DNA of 64,000 nt from contig JAFEKX020000001.1 in assembly GCA_016893485.2 (NCBI GenBank), positions 7,395,501 through 7,459,500 on the forward strand, written 5' to 3'. The translations under genes were made by a program, and so were the position numbers. Positions 20,191 through 28,685 of the stretch are shown here, piece after piece. Positions within the stretch are counted from its first letter, which is position 1. Each line of letters opens with the position of its first letter. Under the pieces are notes generated by a model. That model saw nothing but the letters and a program-made list of their open reading frames with translations. It ran no database searches and was not told where the DNA came from. This DNA is from Streptomyces sp. P3 (GTDB taxonomy: Bacteria > Actinomycetota > Actinomycetes > Streptomycetales > Streptomycetaceae).

Positions 20191-21565
20191 TCATCGGCCC
20201 AGCAGCACCCGCCGGGTCGCGCGGGCGAGCCGCACCGCGGGCCGCGTCGACCGGGGACGGGCCCCGAGCGCTCCAGCCACCACTCCCGCAGCTCCCGCCG
20301 CGCCTCGGCGTCCTCGGGCCCGCCCGACAGCAGCAGCTGCCCGGCGAAGTCCAGCGCGTCACGGCGGTAGCCGCCGGTCATCGGGTGCGAGTGCGCGTAC
20401 GCGAGGAAGGCCGGGCGGTACGACTCCCGAGGATCTCCGGCAGTTCGGGAGCGACCTTCGCCACGACGTCCGCCCGCTTCACCCCGAGCGCCCGCGCCTG
20501 CACACCGAGCCGTACGCGGTCGAAGCCGTCGGGGACGGGGGGTGCCGGCGACCAGGGCGGAGAGGAGGGTGGTCTCGGCCAGCGCGAGGCGCCGGCGGGC
20601 GGGGTCGGTGTCGGGGTCGGGGCGGGCCGAGCGGCCCGGGGTACGGGTGCCGGCTCCGGCGCCCCTGCGGCCCCTAGCGCCTCCGGGTTTGTCCTGGCCT
20701 TGGCGTTCAGCGAGGCCACCCCGCCGGCGGTCCCCGTGCCCACCCCTTGGTCAGCGCCCCTGATCGATCGCCTCCAACTCCCGCTCCAGCACGCCCGGTT
20801 CGGGAAGTTGTCGTCCCGCTCCAGCAGCACCCCGGCGGGGGAGACCCGGGACGCCAGGTCGGTCAGGATGTCGAGGACCGTCGCGGGCACGGGGTGGGCG
20901 TGGGTGTCGTGCCACACGCCGTCGCGTTCGATGCCGCCCGCGACATGGACGTAGGCGATGGCCTCGACAGGGAGCTCGGCGAGGGCCTTGGCCGGGTCCT
21001 CGCCGCGGTTGACGTGGTTGGTGTGCAGGTTGGCTACGTCGATGAGGAGGCGTACGCCGGTGCGGTCGGCCAGGTCGTACAGGAACTGGCCCTCGGTCAT
21101 CTCCTCGCCCGGCCAGGCGAGCAGCGCGGCGATGTTCTCGACGGCGAGGGGTACGGGCAGCGCGGCCTGGGCGATGCGGATGTTGTCGCAGAGCACGTCG
21201 AGGGCGTCGCGGGTGCGGGGTACGGGCAGCAGGTGGCCGGCTTCCAGGAGCGGGGAGGCGGTCAGGAGGCCGCCCGCGCGGACGAACGCGATGTGCTCGG
21301 TGACCAGCGGCGCGCCCAGCGCCTCGGCCCGCTCGGCGAGCGCCGTCAGCCGGGACTCGTCCGGGCGGTCGGCGCCGCCGAGGCCGAGGGAGACGCCGTG
21401 CGGGATCACGGTCACACCCCGTTCGCGCAGCCGTAGGAGGGAGTCGGGGAGGTGGCCGGGGCAGACGTTCTCGGCCACGGCCTCGACCCAGTCGATGCCC
21501 GGCATGCGTTCCACGGCGTCCGCGATCTCCGGCCGCCAGCCGATGCCTGTCCCCAGTCGCTCCAT
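20191..21565 (-). CDS. DUF692 (MNIO) oxidative enzyme fused to a DUF2063-like partner domain
   Basis: About 458 codons, with at least four one-base errors (near 20250, 20428, 20536 and 20806, plus one in the linker). Residues 1-275 are DUF692, a TIM barrel binding two or three irons. Its ligand motifs are present: VTEHIAF, LAVENIAALL, LLIDVANLHTNHVN, YVHVAGGIE and WHDTHAHPVP. After a Pro/Ala-rich linker, residues about 320-458 (LALAETTLLSALVAGTP, LGVQARALGVKRADVVAKV, PELPEILGESYRPAF) resemble the BufC/HvfC (DUF2063) partners that normally are separate proteins. MNIOs modify Cys, Asp or Asn in peptide substrates. No classical precursor peptide is visible; the nearby TIGR04222 protein is the obvious suspect. 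Confidence 0.8.
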
Positions 21566-21606
21566 CGTCCGTCCCCGTCCCCAGGAAATCCATGAACTCC
21601 TCATGG

Positions 21607-21645
21607 CCGCTGTTCCGGCGTGACGGGGTATCGCCGGAACAGCGG
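21607..21645. terminator. hairpin between DUF4142-A and DUF692 genes
   Basis: A perfect 14-bp stem (CCGCTGTTCCGGCG / CGCCGGAACAGCGG) with an 11-base loop follows the DUF4142-A stop on the minus strand. It implies that DUF692 has its own promoter or depends on read-through. Confidence 0.8.
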
Positions 21646-21704
21646 GCCCCGAACCCCGGCCGCGTCACCTTCAGAGCAACATTTGAGGTTCGGGGAGCTG
21701 TCGC

Positions 21705-22493
21705 CTACCCCAGGACGCCGTTCGAGTCGACCGGATCGGGTCGCCCGGTGTTGACCGTGCCGGGTGCCGCCGGGGACGGCCGTGAGGTGGCGCCGATGTC
21801 GCCGCTCGCCTCGGCGGCCGGCGCGGAGGGCGCGGGCACGCCGGGTGCCGGCGCGGCGGGGCCGGTCGGGCTGGCGGTGGAGGCGTTGGCGATCTCGTTG
21901 GCGATGGCGTCGAAGTCGACCCGCCCGGTCTTCTCCAGGACCGTGATGTGGTCGAGCACGGTCTGGTTGGCGTCCGACGCCAACTGCCGTACGAGCGTGT
22001 TCCGCGTGGTGTTCCGTACGGCGCCGATGGCCGGGAAGATCTTGCCGTGCGCGGCCCGCAGCAGGTTGGCGAACTTGTACTCGTACTCGGCGCCGGTCGC
22101 CGCGCTCATCTCCCGCAGCCAGCCCTGCTGTTGTTCGTTCGGCACGTTCGGCAGCGCAACACCGAGCTGGGCCGCGATGATCCGCACCCGCTTGTCGAGG
22201 TCGGTGTGGCCGACGATGAGATGGTCGCCGGCCTCCTTGATTGCCTGGGTCGGCGCGCGCTCGATCGCCTGCTGGCCCGCGGGCAGCTCCCACAGCCCGG
22301 CCAGCCGCACCCGCACGATCAGATCCCGGTCGGCGGCCGTCAGCGGCCCCCACTCGGTGTTCACGGTGCCCGCCGCCACGTTCGCCTGCCCGGTGCCCGC
22401 GCGGTCGGCGTACGACCACACGGGAAAGGCGAGCGCGCCCGTGGTGGCGACGATGGCCGTGATGAGCACAGCCGTACCGTTGATACGACGCAA
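21705..22493 (-). CDS. DUF4142 exported protein (paralogue A)
   Basis: Intact, 262 residues. The TTG start at 22493 is chosen because GGGAGG lies 6 bases upstream and the protein then opens with LRRINGTAVLITAIVATTGA, a signal anchor. A longer in-frame reading upstream has no ribosome-binding site. The DUF4142 domain covers AADRDLIVRVRLAGLWELP to DFDAIANEIANAS, followed by a Pro/Ala/Ser-rich tail. It is a paralogue of the gene at 19309; the two bracket the DUF692 gene. Confidence 0.85.
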   Translation of the reverse strand: MRRINGTAVLITAIVATTGALAFPVWSYADRAGTGQANVAAGTVNTEWGPLTAADRDLIVRVRLAGLWELPAGQQAIERAPTQAIKEAGDHLIVGHTDLDKRVRIIAAQLGVALPNVPNEQQQGWLREMSAATGAEYEYKFANLLRAAHGKIFPAIGAVRNTTRNTLVRQLASDANQTVLDHITVLEKTGRVDFDAIANEIANASTASPTGPAAPAPGVPAPSAPAAEASGDIGATSRPSPAAPGTVNTGRPDPVDSNGVLG

Positions 22494-22510
22494 GGGAGCC
22501 TCCCGGGAAA

Positions 22511-22525
22511 CCAACTGGTCGTTGG
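22511..22525. promoter_or_regulatory. dyad upstream of DUF4142-A
   Basis: CCAAC-TGGTC-GTTGG, a perfect 5-bp dyad, lies 18 bases before the TTG start, in the leader of the mRNA or over the promoter. It could be an operator or affect translation. Confidence 0.35.
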
Positions 22526-22577
22526 AGAAGTCGACACGTGGCCAGTGCCAGGAGGTACGAGCGGGCGGGGCGCCTTG

Positions 22578-22613
22578 TTCAAAGGGAGGGCAGCTTCGCT
22601 CAAAGGGAAGGCA
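22578..22613 (-). promoter_or_regulatory. 21-bp-spaced direct repeat in DUF4142-A promoter region
   Basis: On the minus strand TGCCTTCCCTTTGAG and TGCCCTCCCTTTGAA are repeated exactly 21 bases apart, two helical turns, 85-120 bases upstream of the TTG start. This is the layout of an activator site with two protomers on one DNA face. Confidence 0.45.
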
Positions 22614-22662
22614 AAGAAGGGGAGTTCGCCGGCCCTCCGTCAAGCCCTCGTCGGCCCGTGTG

Positions 22663-23270
22663 TCAGTCCTTCGTCGGCCACTGCTCCGGCGCCCGGCCCA
22701 GCAGTCGTAGCGTCTCGTCGAGCGGTCCGGCGTCCGGCGGTACGTCGAGGGGGCGCGGCGAAGGCGAATCCCGGTCCGCGTCGAGCCGGGTCCGCCGGCA
22801 CCGACTGGGCGACGGTCAGGGCGATGTCGAGCACGTCGTCCGACAGGTCCAGCCGTACGCCGAGGGTGGCGGCGACGTCCCAGGCGTGGACGACGTAGTC
22901 GACGAAGTGGAAGCCGATCGCCGTCCGGCCGGGAAGCTCGCGCCCAGCTCCGGCAGGGCGAACTCCCGCTCGGTGGCGCCCGGTTCGGCGAACGCGGCGA
23001 GGACGACGGTGGCCGCCGCGCGGTGCGTACGGGCCGGGTCGCTCATGTCCGCGGGCTCCCGCCAGGAGTCCAGGTCCCGGCCCGTGCCACGTGCGGCGGC
23101 CGCGAACCCGTGATGCTGTGCGGCCATGTGCGCCACGAGCCGCCGCAGGTCCCAGCCCGCGCAGGGGTGTCCCGCTCCCAGTCCTCCGCGTGCGCCAACT
23201 CCACTACGCGCAGGGCCTCGTGGACGGCGATCCGGTCGAGCTCGACGATGTCCGTTCCAGTGGTGGTCAT
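22663..23270 (-). CDS. TIGR03086-like metal-binding protein (mycothiol-dependent maleylpyruvate isomerase N-terminal type)
   Basis: About 202 residues with three one-base errors (near 22775, 22935 and 23160). It starts MTTTGTDIVELDRIAVHEAL; the DinB-like four-helix bundle shows DTPCAGWDLRRLVAHMAAQHHGFA, with the histidines that bind metal in this fold, and FVDYVVHAWDVAATLG as the third ligand helix. It ends DETLRLLGRAPEQWPTKD. Members are thought to use mycothiol; the substrate here is unknown. It is transcribed in the same direction as the TetR gene upstream, 81 bases apart. Confidence 0.7.
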
Positions 23271-23351
23271 GGGGCTTGAGCGTAAAACTGTGCGAACGAT
23301 CGTGCTACTTGTTTTCAGCCGAAATCGGGAAGAGATGAAAGGCCGTGTATG

Positions 23352-23990
23352 TCAGGGGACTTGAGGAGCCGTGGCGGGATCGGTGGCCGCGTCCCGCAGC
23401 CGGGCCGCTATGCCGGTACGGGCCCTGCGGTACACGCTCTCCTCGTCGTGCAGCACGGAGTACGCGTTGGACGTCTCCATCAACGCGACGATCTCGAAGG
23501 CGAGTTGGGGTATGTCGGTGTCGGCCCGCAGCTCGCCGGTGTCCCGGGCCTCGGCGGCCGTCCGCTCCACGAGGGACATCCAGGCCCGGTGCGCGCCGAC
23601 CATCGCGTCGTGCACCGGCCCGGAGCGGGCGTCGAACTCGGCGATGACCCCGTAGAAGAAGCAGCCACCGGGGAAGACCCGGCCCCGCGAGTACTCCAGC
23701 CACAGTTCGCACAGCCGCCACAACCGGCCGATGCCGGGGGCGACTTCGGTAACGGGTCTGATCACCTGCTCGGTGTAGATGCGGGCGGCCTCGCGCACGG
23801 TCGCCAGCTGCAGTTCCTGCTTGGAGCCGAAGAGCGCGAACACCCCACTCTTGCTGAGTCGCAGCTCCGTGGCCAACCGCCCTACGGACAGGGCCTCCAG
23901 GCCCTCGACGGAGGCGATGTCGACGGTGCGGCGCAGGACGAGCCGCCGGGTGCGGTTGCCCCGCTCGACCCGGCCGTCGAGTCGTGTCAT
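23352..23990 (-). CDS. TetR family transcriptional regulator
   Basis: Intact, 212 residues. The N-terminal HTH is DIASVEGLEALSVGRLATEL-RLSKSGVFALFGSKQEL, canonical TetR. The ligand domain contains GRVFPGGCFFYGVIAEFDARSGPVHD, typical of the TetR_C_6/YxaF-like group. The ATG at 23990 is preferred over the longer reading because it sits at the normal distance from the HTH. Its nearest target would be the metal-binding protein downstream or its own promoter. Confidence 0.88.
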   Translation of the reverse strand: MTRLDGRVERGNRTRRLVLRRTVDIASVEGLEALSVGRLATELRLSKSGVFALFGSKQELQLATVREAARIYTEQVIRPVTEVAPGIGRLWRLCELWLEYSRGRVFPGGCFFYGVIAEFDARSGPVHDAMVGAHRAWMSLVERTAAEARDTGELRADTDIPQLAFEIVALMETSNAYSVLHDEESVYRRARTGIAARLRDAATDPATAPQVP

Positions 23991-24067
23991 CGCCGTATCC
24001 TCGTCAACTCCGCCCGCTCCCATGGTGGCCACCCTAAGCAACACGGGGGAAACGGACCCTTCCTAGG

Positions 24068-24522
24068 ATGCGGCGCGTGCACCTGACCGTCCTGGACGCA
24101 TCCAACGAGTGGAGCCGGTTCGCCGAGGGCTCCGTCGAGCGCCGCATGCTGCTCGCGCTCGGCGACCGCCTCGGCACACCGCTGCGCCCGAAGCCGCTCA
24201 TGCTGCCCGACGGCAGCCGCGTCGAGGTCGAGGGGATCGACGCCGCCTGCCGCGTCCTTGTCCAACTCGTCGGCAACCAGGAGCGTACAAACCCGCCTAC
24301 CGCAACAAAGTCATGGCCGATATGTTCAAACTGCTCTGGCTGCGGGACTCCGTACCGACCGCCGAACGCGCGGTCCTGCTGGTCACGGACGTGATCGTGC
24401 AGGCCCTCGGCGGCTGGGTGGCCCGCGCCGCGACGGACCTCGGGATCGAGATCCACGTCTTCGACAATGGCGCGATCGTCCCTTTGCGGGCCCCGTCGCG
24501 TCCAGCCGTAAAACGCGCGTAA
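24068..24522 (+). CDS. conserved hypothetical protein
   Basis: About 151 residues with one base missing near 24282. It reads MRRVHLTVLDASNEWSRFAEG...GSRVEVEGIDAACRVL, then GAYKPAYRNKVMADMFKLLW and ERAVLLVTDVIVQALGGWVARAATDLGIEIHVFDN. No membrane segment and no motif I recognise. Alternating strands and helices suggest a small alpha/beta fold. It diverges from the TetR gene and ends 130 bases before the ABC operon. Confidence 0.55.
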
Positions 24523-24634
24523 CAGACAACTGCCGTCCGCCGAAACAGAATCTTCCTACGGTCGGGGGCACCTAAGCGGATTTCCGCGTGGCAGTCAGTC
24601 GCACTCGCTACGCACGCTCTCCGACTTCCAGGAT

Positions 24635-24650
24635 CGGGCACTCGTGCCCG
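24635..24650. promoter_or_regulatory. palindrome at the start of the ABC/monooxygenase operon
   Basis: CGGGCAC-TC-GTGCCCG, a perfect 7-bp dyad, ends 4 bases before the first possible ATG (24655) and 22 bases before the better-supplied GTG (24673). It is either an operator or a hairpin affecting initiation. Confidence 0.5.
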
Positions 24651-24654
24651 CGAC

Positions 24655-25497
24655 ATGGATGGGAGCGTGAAGGTGACTGGTACGCCAGCACTCGAACTGC
24701 GGTCGGTACGACGGGTCTACGGCTTCGGGCCGTCCGCGACCACGGCCCTCGACGACGTCCACCTGACGGTGCCGTCGGGCCGTTTCGTCAGTCTCATCGG
24801 CCCCAGCGGCTGCGGGAAGTCGACGCTGCTGCGCCTGGTCGCCGGGCTCGAACAGCCGGACCTCGGCGAGGTGTCGGTGCACGGGGTGACACCGGCCGAG
24901 GCCTGCGCGGCCAAGATGATCGGCCTCGTCCCGCAGAGCCCCGCGCTGCTGCCCTGGCTCTCCGTCCTGCGGAACGTCACGCTGCCGCAGAAGATCAACC
25001 GGGGTGCGGCCAAGCGCCGTGAGCGCATCGCCGACTTCGCCGAACGGCAGCCGGCGGCACCCGACGTGGAGGAACTCCTCGTCAAGGCCGGCCTCGGTGA
25101 CGCCCTGCACAAGCTCCCGGCCCAGCTCTCCGGCGGCATGCGCCAACGCGCCGCGATCGTCCGGGCGTTCGGCCTGCGGCCCGACGTGCTCGTCATGGAC
25201 GAACCCTTCTCGGCGCTCGACGAGTTCACCCGCGAGAGCCTTCAGGACCAACTCCTCGACCTCTGGGAGGAGTTGAGGACGACCGTCCTGTTCGTCACCC
25301 ATTCCGTCTCCGAGGCCGTCCGGCTCTCCGACACCGTCGTCGTCATGGCGCCGAACCCCGGCCGGATCGTCGAGAGCATCGACGTCGACCTGCCCCGGCC
25401 GCGCGGTGAACGGCTCTTCGGGGAACGGCGGTTCCACGAGTACGAGGACCTGGTGAGAGAGCGGCTGCGCCGCGCCTGGCACAGCGAAGCCGCGTGA
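24655..25497 (+). CDS. ABC transporter ATP-binding protein (SsuB/TauB/NMT1-type importer)
   Basis: Intact, 280 residues as given. Walker A GPSGCGKSTLLRLVAGLE, Q-loop VPQSPALLPWLSVLRNV, signature LSGGMRQRAAIVRAF, Walker B VLVMDEPFSALDEF and H-loop FVTHSVSEAVRLSDTVVVM are all present. The family energises uptake of sulfonates, nitrate, thiamine precursors and related small molecules. The start may instead be GTG at 24673, which has GGGAG 7 bases upstream and gives VTGTPALELRSV. First gene of an eight-gene operon. Confidence 0.93.
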   Translation: MDGSVKVTGTPALELRSVRRVYGFGPSATTALDDVHLTVPSGRFVSLIGPSGCGKSTLLRLVAGLEQPDLGEVSVHGVTPAEACAAKMIGLVPQSPALLPWLSVLRNVTLPQKINRGAAKRRERIADFAERQPAAPDVEELLVKAGLGDALHKLPAQLSGGMRQRAAIVRAFGLRPDVLVMDEPFSALDEFTRESLQDQLLDLWEELRTTVLFVTHSVSEAVRLSDTVVVMAPNPGRIVESIDVDLPRPRGERLFGERRFHEYEDLVRERLRRAWHSEAA

Positions 25498-25511
25498 GTG
25501 GGGGCGAGGAC

Positions 25512-26367
25512 ATGACCGTAGCCGACGAACGCACCACCGCCCCGGCGGCCAAGACACCGCCGCCCGCCGAACCGTCCCGCTTCAGCCTGAAGCACCCGAG
25601 GTCACGGATCGCGTGGATCCGCCCTGCCGTATGGCTTCCGCTCGTCGTGACGCTGGTGCTGCTCGCCGGGCTCTGGCACTGGGGAGCCGGGCAACTCCCT
25701 TATCTGCTCCCGCCGTTGTCCGATGTGGGCGACTCCTCTCCAGCGAACTCGGTTACTACGTCCACAATGCCCTTGTCACTCTTGGCGAGGCCACGGCCGG
25801 GCTGGGGATGGGGTTCGTCGGGGCGTTCGTGCTCGCGGTGCTGACGAGTGAACTCCCTCTGGTGCGGCGGGCGGTGATGCCGATCGCCGTCGTTCTCAAT
25901 GTGACGCCGCTGGTGGCCGTCGCGCCGGCTCTGGTCGTGGCGTTCGGGTTCGGGCCCATGCCCAAGCTGATCATCACCGGGCTGATCTGCTTCTTCCCGA
26001 TCCTCATCAACACGGCTACGGGGTTGCGGTCCGTTCCGCAGCAGGTGTTGCAGGTGTACCGGACGATGGACGCCGGCCGGGTCGAGTTGTTGTGGCATGT
26101 GCGGGTGCCCAACGCGCTGCCGTATCTCTTCGCCGCGCTGCGAATCGTGTTTCCGCTGTCGATCATCGGGGCGGTGGTGGCGGAGATGTCGGCGTCCGGG
26201 TCCACCGGGGGCTCGGTACCGCGATCAGCGTGGCCTCCTCCATGAATCAACTCCCCGTTGTCTACGCCTCGATCCTCGTGCTCGCTGTGATGGGTGTGCT
26301 GTTGTTGCTCGCCGTGACGTTGGTCGAGCGGCGTGTGCTGCATTGGCACGACAGCGCGCAGGAGTAG
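25512..26367 (+). CDS. ABC transporter permease (SsuC/TauC type)
   Basis: About 285 residues after adding one base near 25730 and one G in the run at 26212. Membrane helices include WLPLVVTLVLLAGLWHW, ATAGLGMGFVGAFVLAVLTS, VVLNVTPLVAVAPALVVAFGF and VYASILVLAVMGVLLLLAVTL. The coupling-helix (EAA) region is YRTMDAGRVELLWHVRVPNALPYLF, split here as the family has it. It pairs with the ATPase 14 bases upstream. ATG at 25512 behind GGGGCGAGG. Confidence 0.88.
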
Positions 26368-26377
26368 CTGCGCCGGC

Positions 26378-26400
26378 TCGGCCCCGCGCCCCTTTTTGGC
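26378..26400 (-). repeat. short reverse fragment of the dispersed intergenic repeat, copy D
   Basis: Read on the minus strand it gives AAAAAGGGGCGCGGGGCCGA, matching the left end of copies B and C. It sits in the 93-base gap between permease and binding-protein genes. Confidence 0.5.
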
Positions 26401-26460
26401 GCGCCTGTCTGGACCTTTGTCCGTCAACTTCCCGGCTTCTACGCCAGTTCGGAGTCATCC

Positions 26461-27570
26461 ATGCCTCGTTATCGCCTCACCAGATCTGCCCTCGTCGCCG
26501 CCGTCCTGGTGCTCGGAGTCGCCGGATGTGGCTCCGGCTCGGACGACAGCAGTTCCGCCGGTTCGGCCGGGTCCGCGATCTCCGCGAAGCGGTGTGCCGA
26601 GAACAAGGCCGCCGGGAAGATCACGTATCTCTCCGGTTACCAGTTCCAGTCCTCCGTCTCGATTCTCGAATACATCGCTGCCGCCAAACTCGGCTACTTC
26701 AAGGACCTTTGCCTCACCGTCGATCTCAAGCCCGGCAGCGGGGACACCGCGCAGAACACCAAACTGCTCGCCGGTGGACAGGCGACGGTGTCCGCGATCT
26801 CCGAGCAGGACCTCATTCAGGCGCAGGCCAACGGGATCGATATCAAGGGGATTTCCTCGTACTCGAATGCCGGGCTCGACATCCTGATGACCAACAAGGA
26901 CATCACCGATCTGACCCAGCTCGACGGAAAGGTCCTCGGACACAAGGGATATGTGCCCGCCGCCGTCGAGGCGATGCTGGTCAAGGCCGGGGTGAACTGG
27001 GACTCGCTCAAGCTGGTCAAGGAGGGCTACGACCCCTCCGTGCTGCCGCGCAAGCAGGGCGGTCTCGAAGCGCTCACCGGGTTCGTCTCGAACGAGCCCA
27101 ACCAGCTGAAGGCGGCAGGCAAGGACGTCACCGTGTGGAAGCCGGTCGACTACAAGATCCCGAGCTCGATCGGCGCGATGGCGGTCAACCCCGCGTTCGC
27201 CAAGGCGCATCCGCATGCCGTGGAGGACGTGCTGCGGGCCGCGCTGCACGCGTACGCGTACTGCTCCGCGAACGAGGCGCACATCAGTGAATGCGTCGGC
27301 TACGCGGCCAAGTTGTCGGGCCCGACCTACGACAAGAAGCTCAACGCGACGATCTGGAAGACCGAGACGCAGGTCGTCAAGGAGAACCCGACGCCGGGAC
27401 AGCCGCTGGGCGGGGTCGATCCCGCCAACGTCTCCCAACTCGTCGCCATGCTGCACCAGTTCAAGATCGTGCCGAGCAGTGTGACCGCCGCGAAGGCCCA
27501 GGGGTGGTTCGACACCTCCTTCGTCAAGGACGTCTACAGCGGCGGCAAGCTCGTCTGGCCCGCGCCGTAG
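26461..27570 (+). CDS. ABC transporter substrate-binding lipoprotein (NMT1/SsuA type)
   Basis: Intact, 369 residues. The signal peptide ends with lipobox LGVAGC (Cys 22). The mature protein has the SsuA/ThiY order: ITYLSGYQFQSSVSILEYIAAAKLGYFKD, LLAGGQATVSAISEQDLIQAQANGID and TQLDGKVLGHKGYVPAAVEAML. Two cysteines (CAENK, DLCLTV) may form a disulfide. It delivers the substrate to the permease. The neighbouring enzymes suggest an N-heterocycle or another nitrogen/sulfur compound, which is inference. Confidence 0.9.
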   Translation: MPRYRLTRSALVAAVLVLGVAGCGSGSDDSSSAGSAGSAISAKRCAENKAAGKITYLSGYQFQSSVSILEYIAAAKLGYFKDLCLTVDLKPGSGDTAQNTKLLAGGQATVSAISEQDLIQAQANGIDIKGISSYSNAGLDILMTNKDITDLTQLDGKVLGHKGYVPAAVEAMLVKAGVNWDSLKLVKEGYDPSVLPRKQGGLEALTGFVSNEPNQLKAAGKDVTVWKPVDYKIPSSIGAMAVNPAFAKAHPHAVEDVLRAALHAYAYCSANEAHISECVGYAAKLSGPTYDKKLNATIWKTETQVVKENPTPGQPLGGVDPANVSQLVAMLHQFKIVPSSVTAAKAQGWFDTSFVKDVYSGGKLVWPAP

Positions 27571-27623
27571 CCACCGTGGAGCCGTGGAAAAGCCCCTGAA
27601 AGAGCCGTGGAAAGGCCCGCAAC

Positions 27624-28685
27624 GTGCCCGCGAAAGAGTATGGAATCTTCCTTCCCATCGGGAGCGGCGGCTGGATGCTGTCCACCACCGCGCCGCACCC
27701 CGAGGCGACCTACGCGTACAACAGGCGTGCCGCGCTGCACGCGGAGGACATCGGTCTCGACTTCGTGATGTCGATGGCCAAGTGGCGTGGTTTCGGCGGG
27801 AGTACGGACCACTGGGGCCGCTCGCTGGAGTCGATGACGATGATGGCGGCGCTCGCCGAGGCGACCAGCCGGGTCAAGATCTGGGCGACCCTGCACGCCA
27901 ACATCCACAACCCGGCCGTCGCCGCGAAGATGCTCACCACGCTCCAGGACATCTCCGGCGGCCGGGCCGGGATGAACATCGTGAACGGCTCGTACGCGGG
28001 GGAGTTCGAGCAGTTCGGCGACTGGGACCCCGAGTTGAGCCACGAGGACCGCTACCGGATGACCGAGATGTGGACGGAGGCGGTCACCCGGCTGTGGACC
28101 GAGGACTCGGTCACCCTGCGCACCCCGTACTTCGACCTCGTCGACTGCGAGTCCCGGCCGCATCCCGCGATCCGGCCGACCATCATCAGCGCGGGGCGCT
28201 CCGAGGACGCGCGCCGCTTCCAGGCCCGCTACGCCGACGGCGCCTTCCTCGCCGCCGACAGCCTCGACGACATGCGGTCGCTCTCCGCCGACGTGCACGC
28301 CCGGGCGAAGGCCAACGGCCGTGTCTGCAAGACGTATTCGATGCTCACCGTCGTCCAGGACGACACCGACGAGCTGGCCGTCAAGAAGGTCAAGGAGTGG
28401 GGCGCGGGCGTCGACCGCGAGGCGCTCGCCCATATGCGGCACACCTGGGGCGTGCCCGAGGACCAGGCCCGCGCGTGGGCCGCCGGCGCCGACGGGGAGG
28501 CGGCCTTCCAGACGCCGTACGTCGCCGGTTCGGCCCGTACGGTCACCGAGCACATCGAGTACATCGTGCGCGAGGCCGACCTCGACGGACTCATGCTGAT
28601 CTTTCCGGAGTACGACGAGGACATGGTGCTGTTCGGCGAGACCGTGCTGCCCGCACTGCGCGCCCGCGACGAGGTGACGGCCTGA
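27624..28685 (+). CDS. RutA-like FMN-dependent monooxygenase (LLM class)
   Basis: Intact, 353 residues. It resembles pyrimidine monooxygenase RutA through much of its length: YGIFLPIGSGGWMLSTTAP, DFVMSMAKWRGFGG, WGRSLESMTMMAALAEATSR, ISGGRAGMNIVNGSY and FGDWDPELSHEDRYRMTEMW. RutA opens the uracil ring with FMNH2 and O2. RutA, DszA and HcbA1 relatives form flavin-N5-oxygen adducts. GTG start at 27624 with GGAAAGG upstream. The hydrolase ATG overlaps its stop (TGATG), indicating a coupled two-step reaction. Confidence 0.88.
   Translation: MPAKEYGIFLPIGSGGWMLSTTAPHPEATYAYNRRAALHAEDIGLDFVMSMAKWRGFGGSTDHWGRSLESMTMMAALAEATSRVKIWATLHANIHNPAVAAKMLTTLQDISGGRAGMNIVNGSYAGEFEQFGDWDPELSHEDRYRMTEMWTEAVTRLWTEDSVTLRTPYFDLVDCESRPHPAIRPTIISAGRSEDARRFQARYADGAFLAADSLDDMRSLSADVHARAKANGRVCKTYSMLTVVQDDTDELAVKKVKEWGAGVDREALAHMRHTWGVPEDQARAWAAGADGEAAFQTPYVAGSARTVTEHIEYIVREADLDGLMLIFPEYDEDMVLFGETVLPALRARDEVTA

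Noticed and set aside
24523..24654. TPP or other riboswitch upstream of the NMT1-type importer
   Set aside because: No conserved CUGAGA/ACC-type thi-box elements; only a short palindrome is present.
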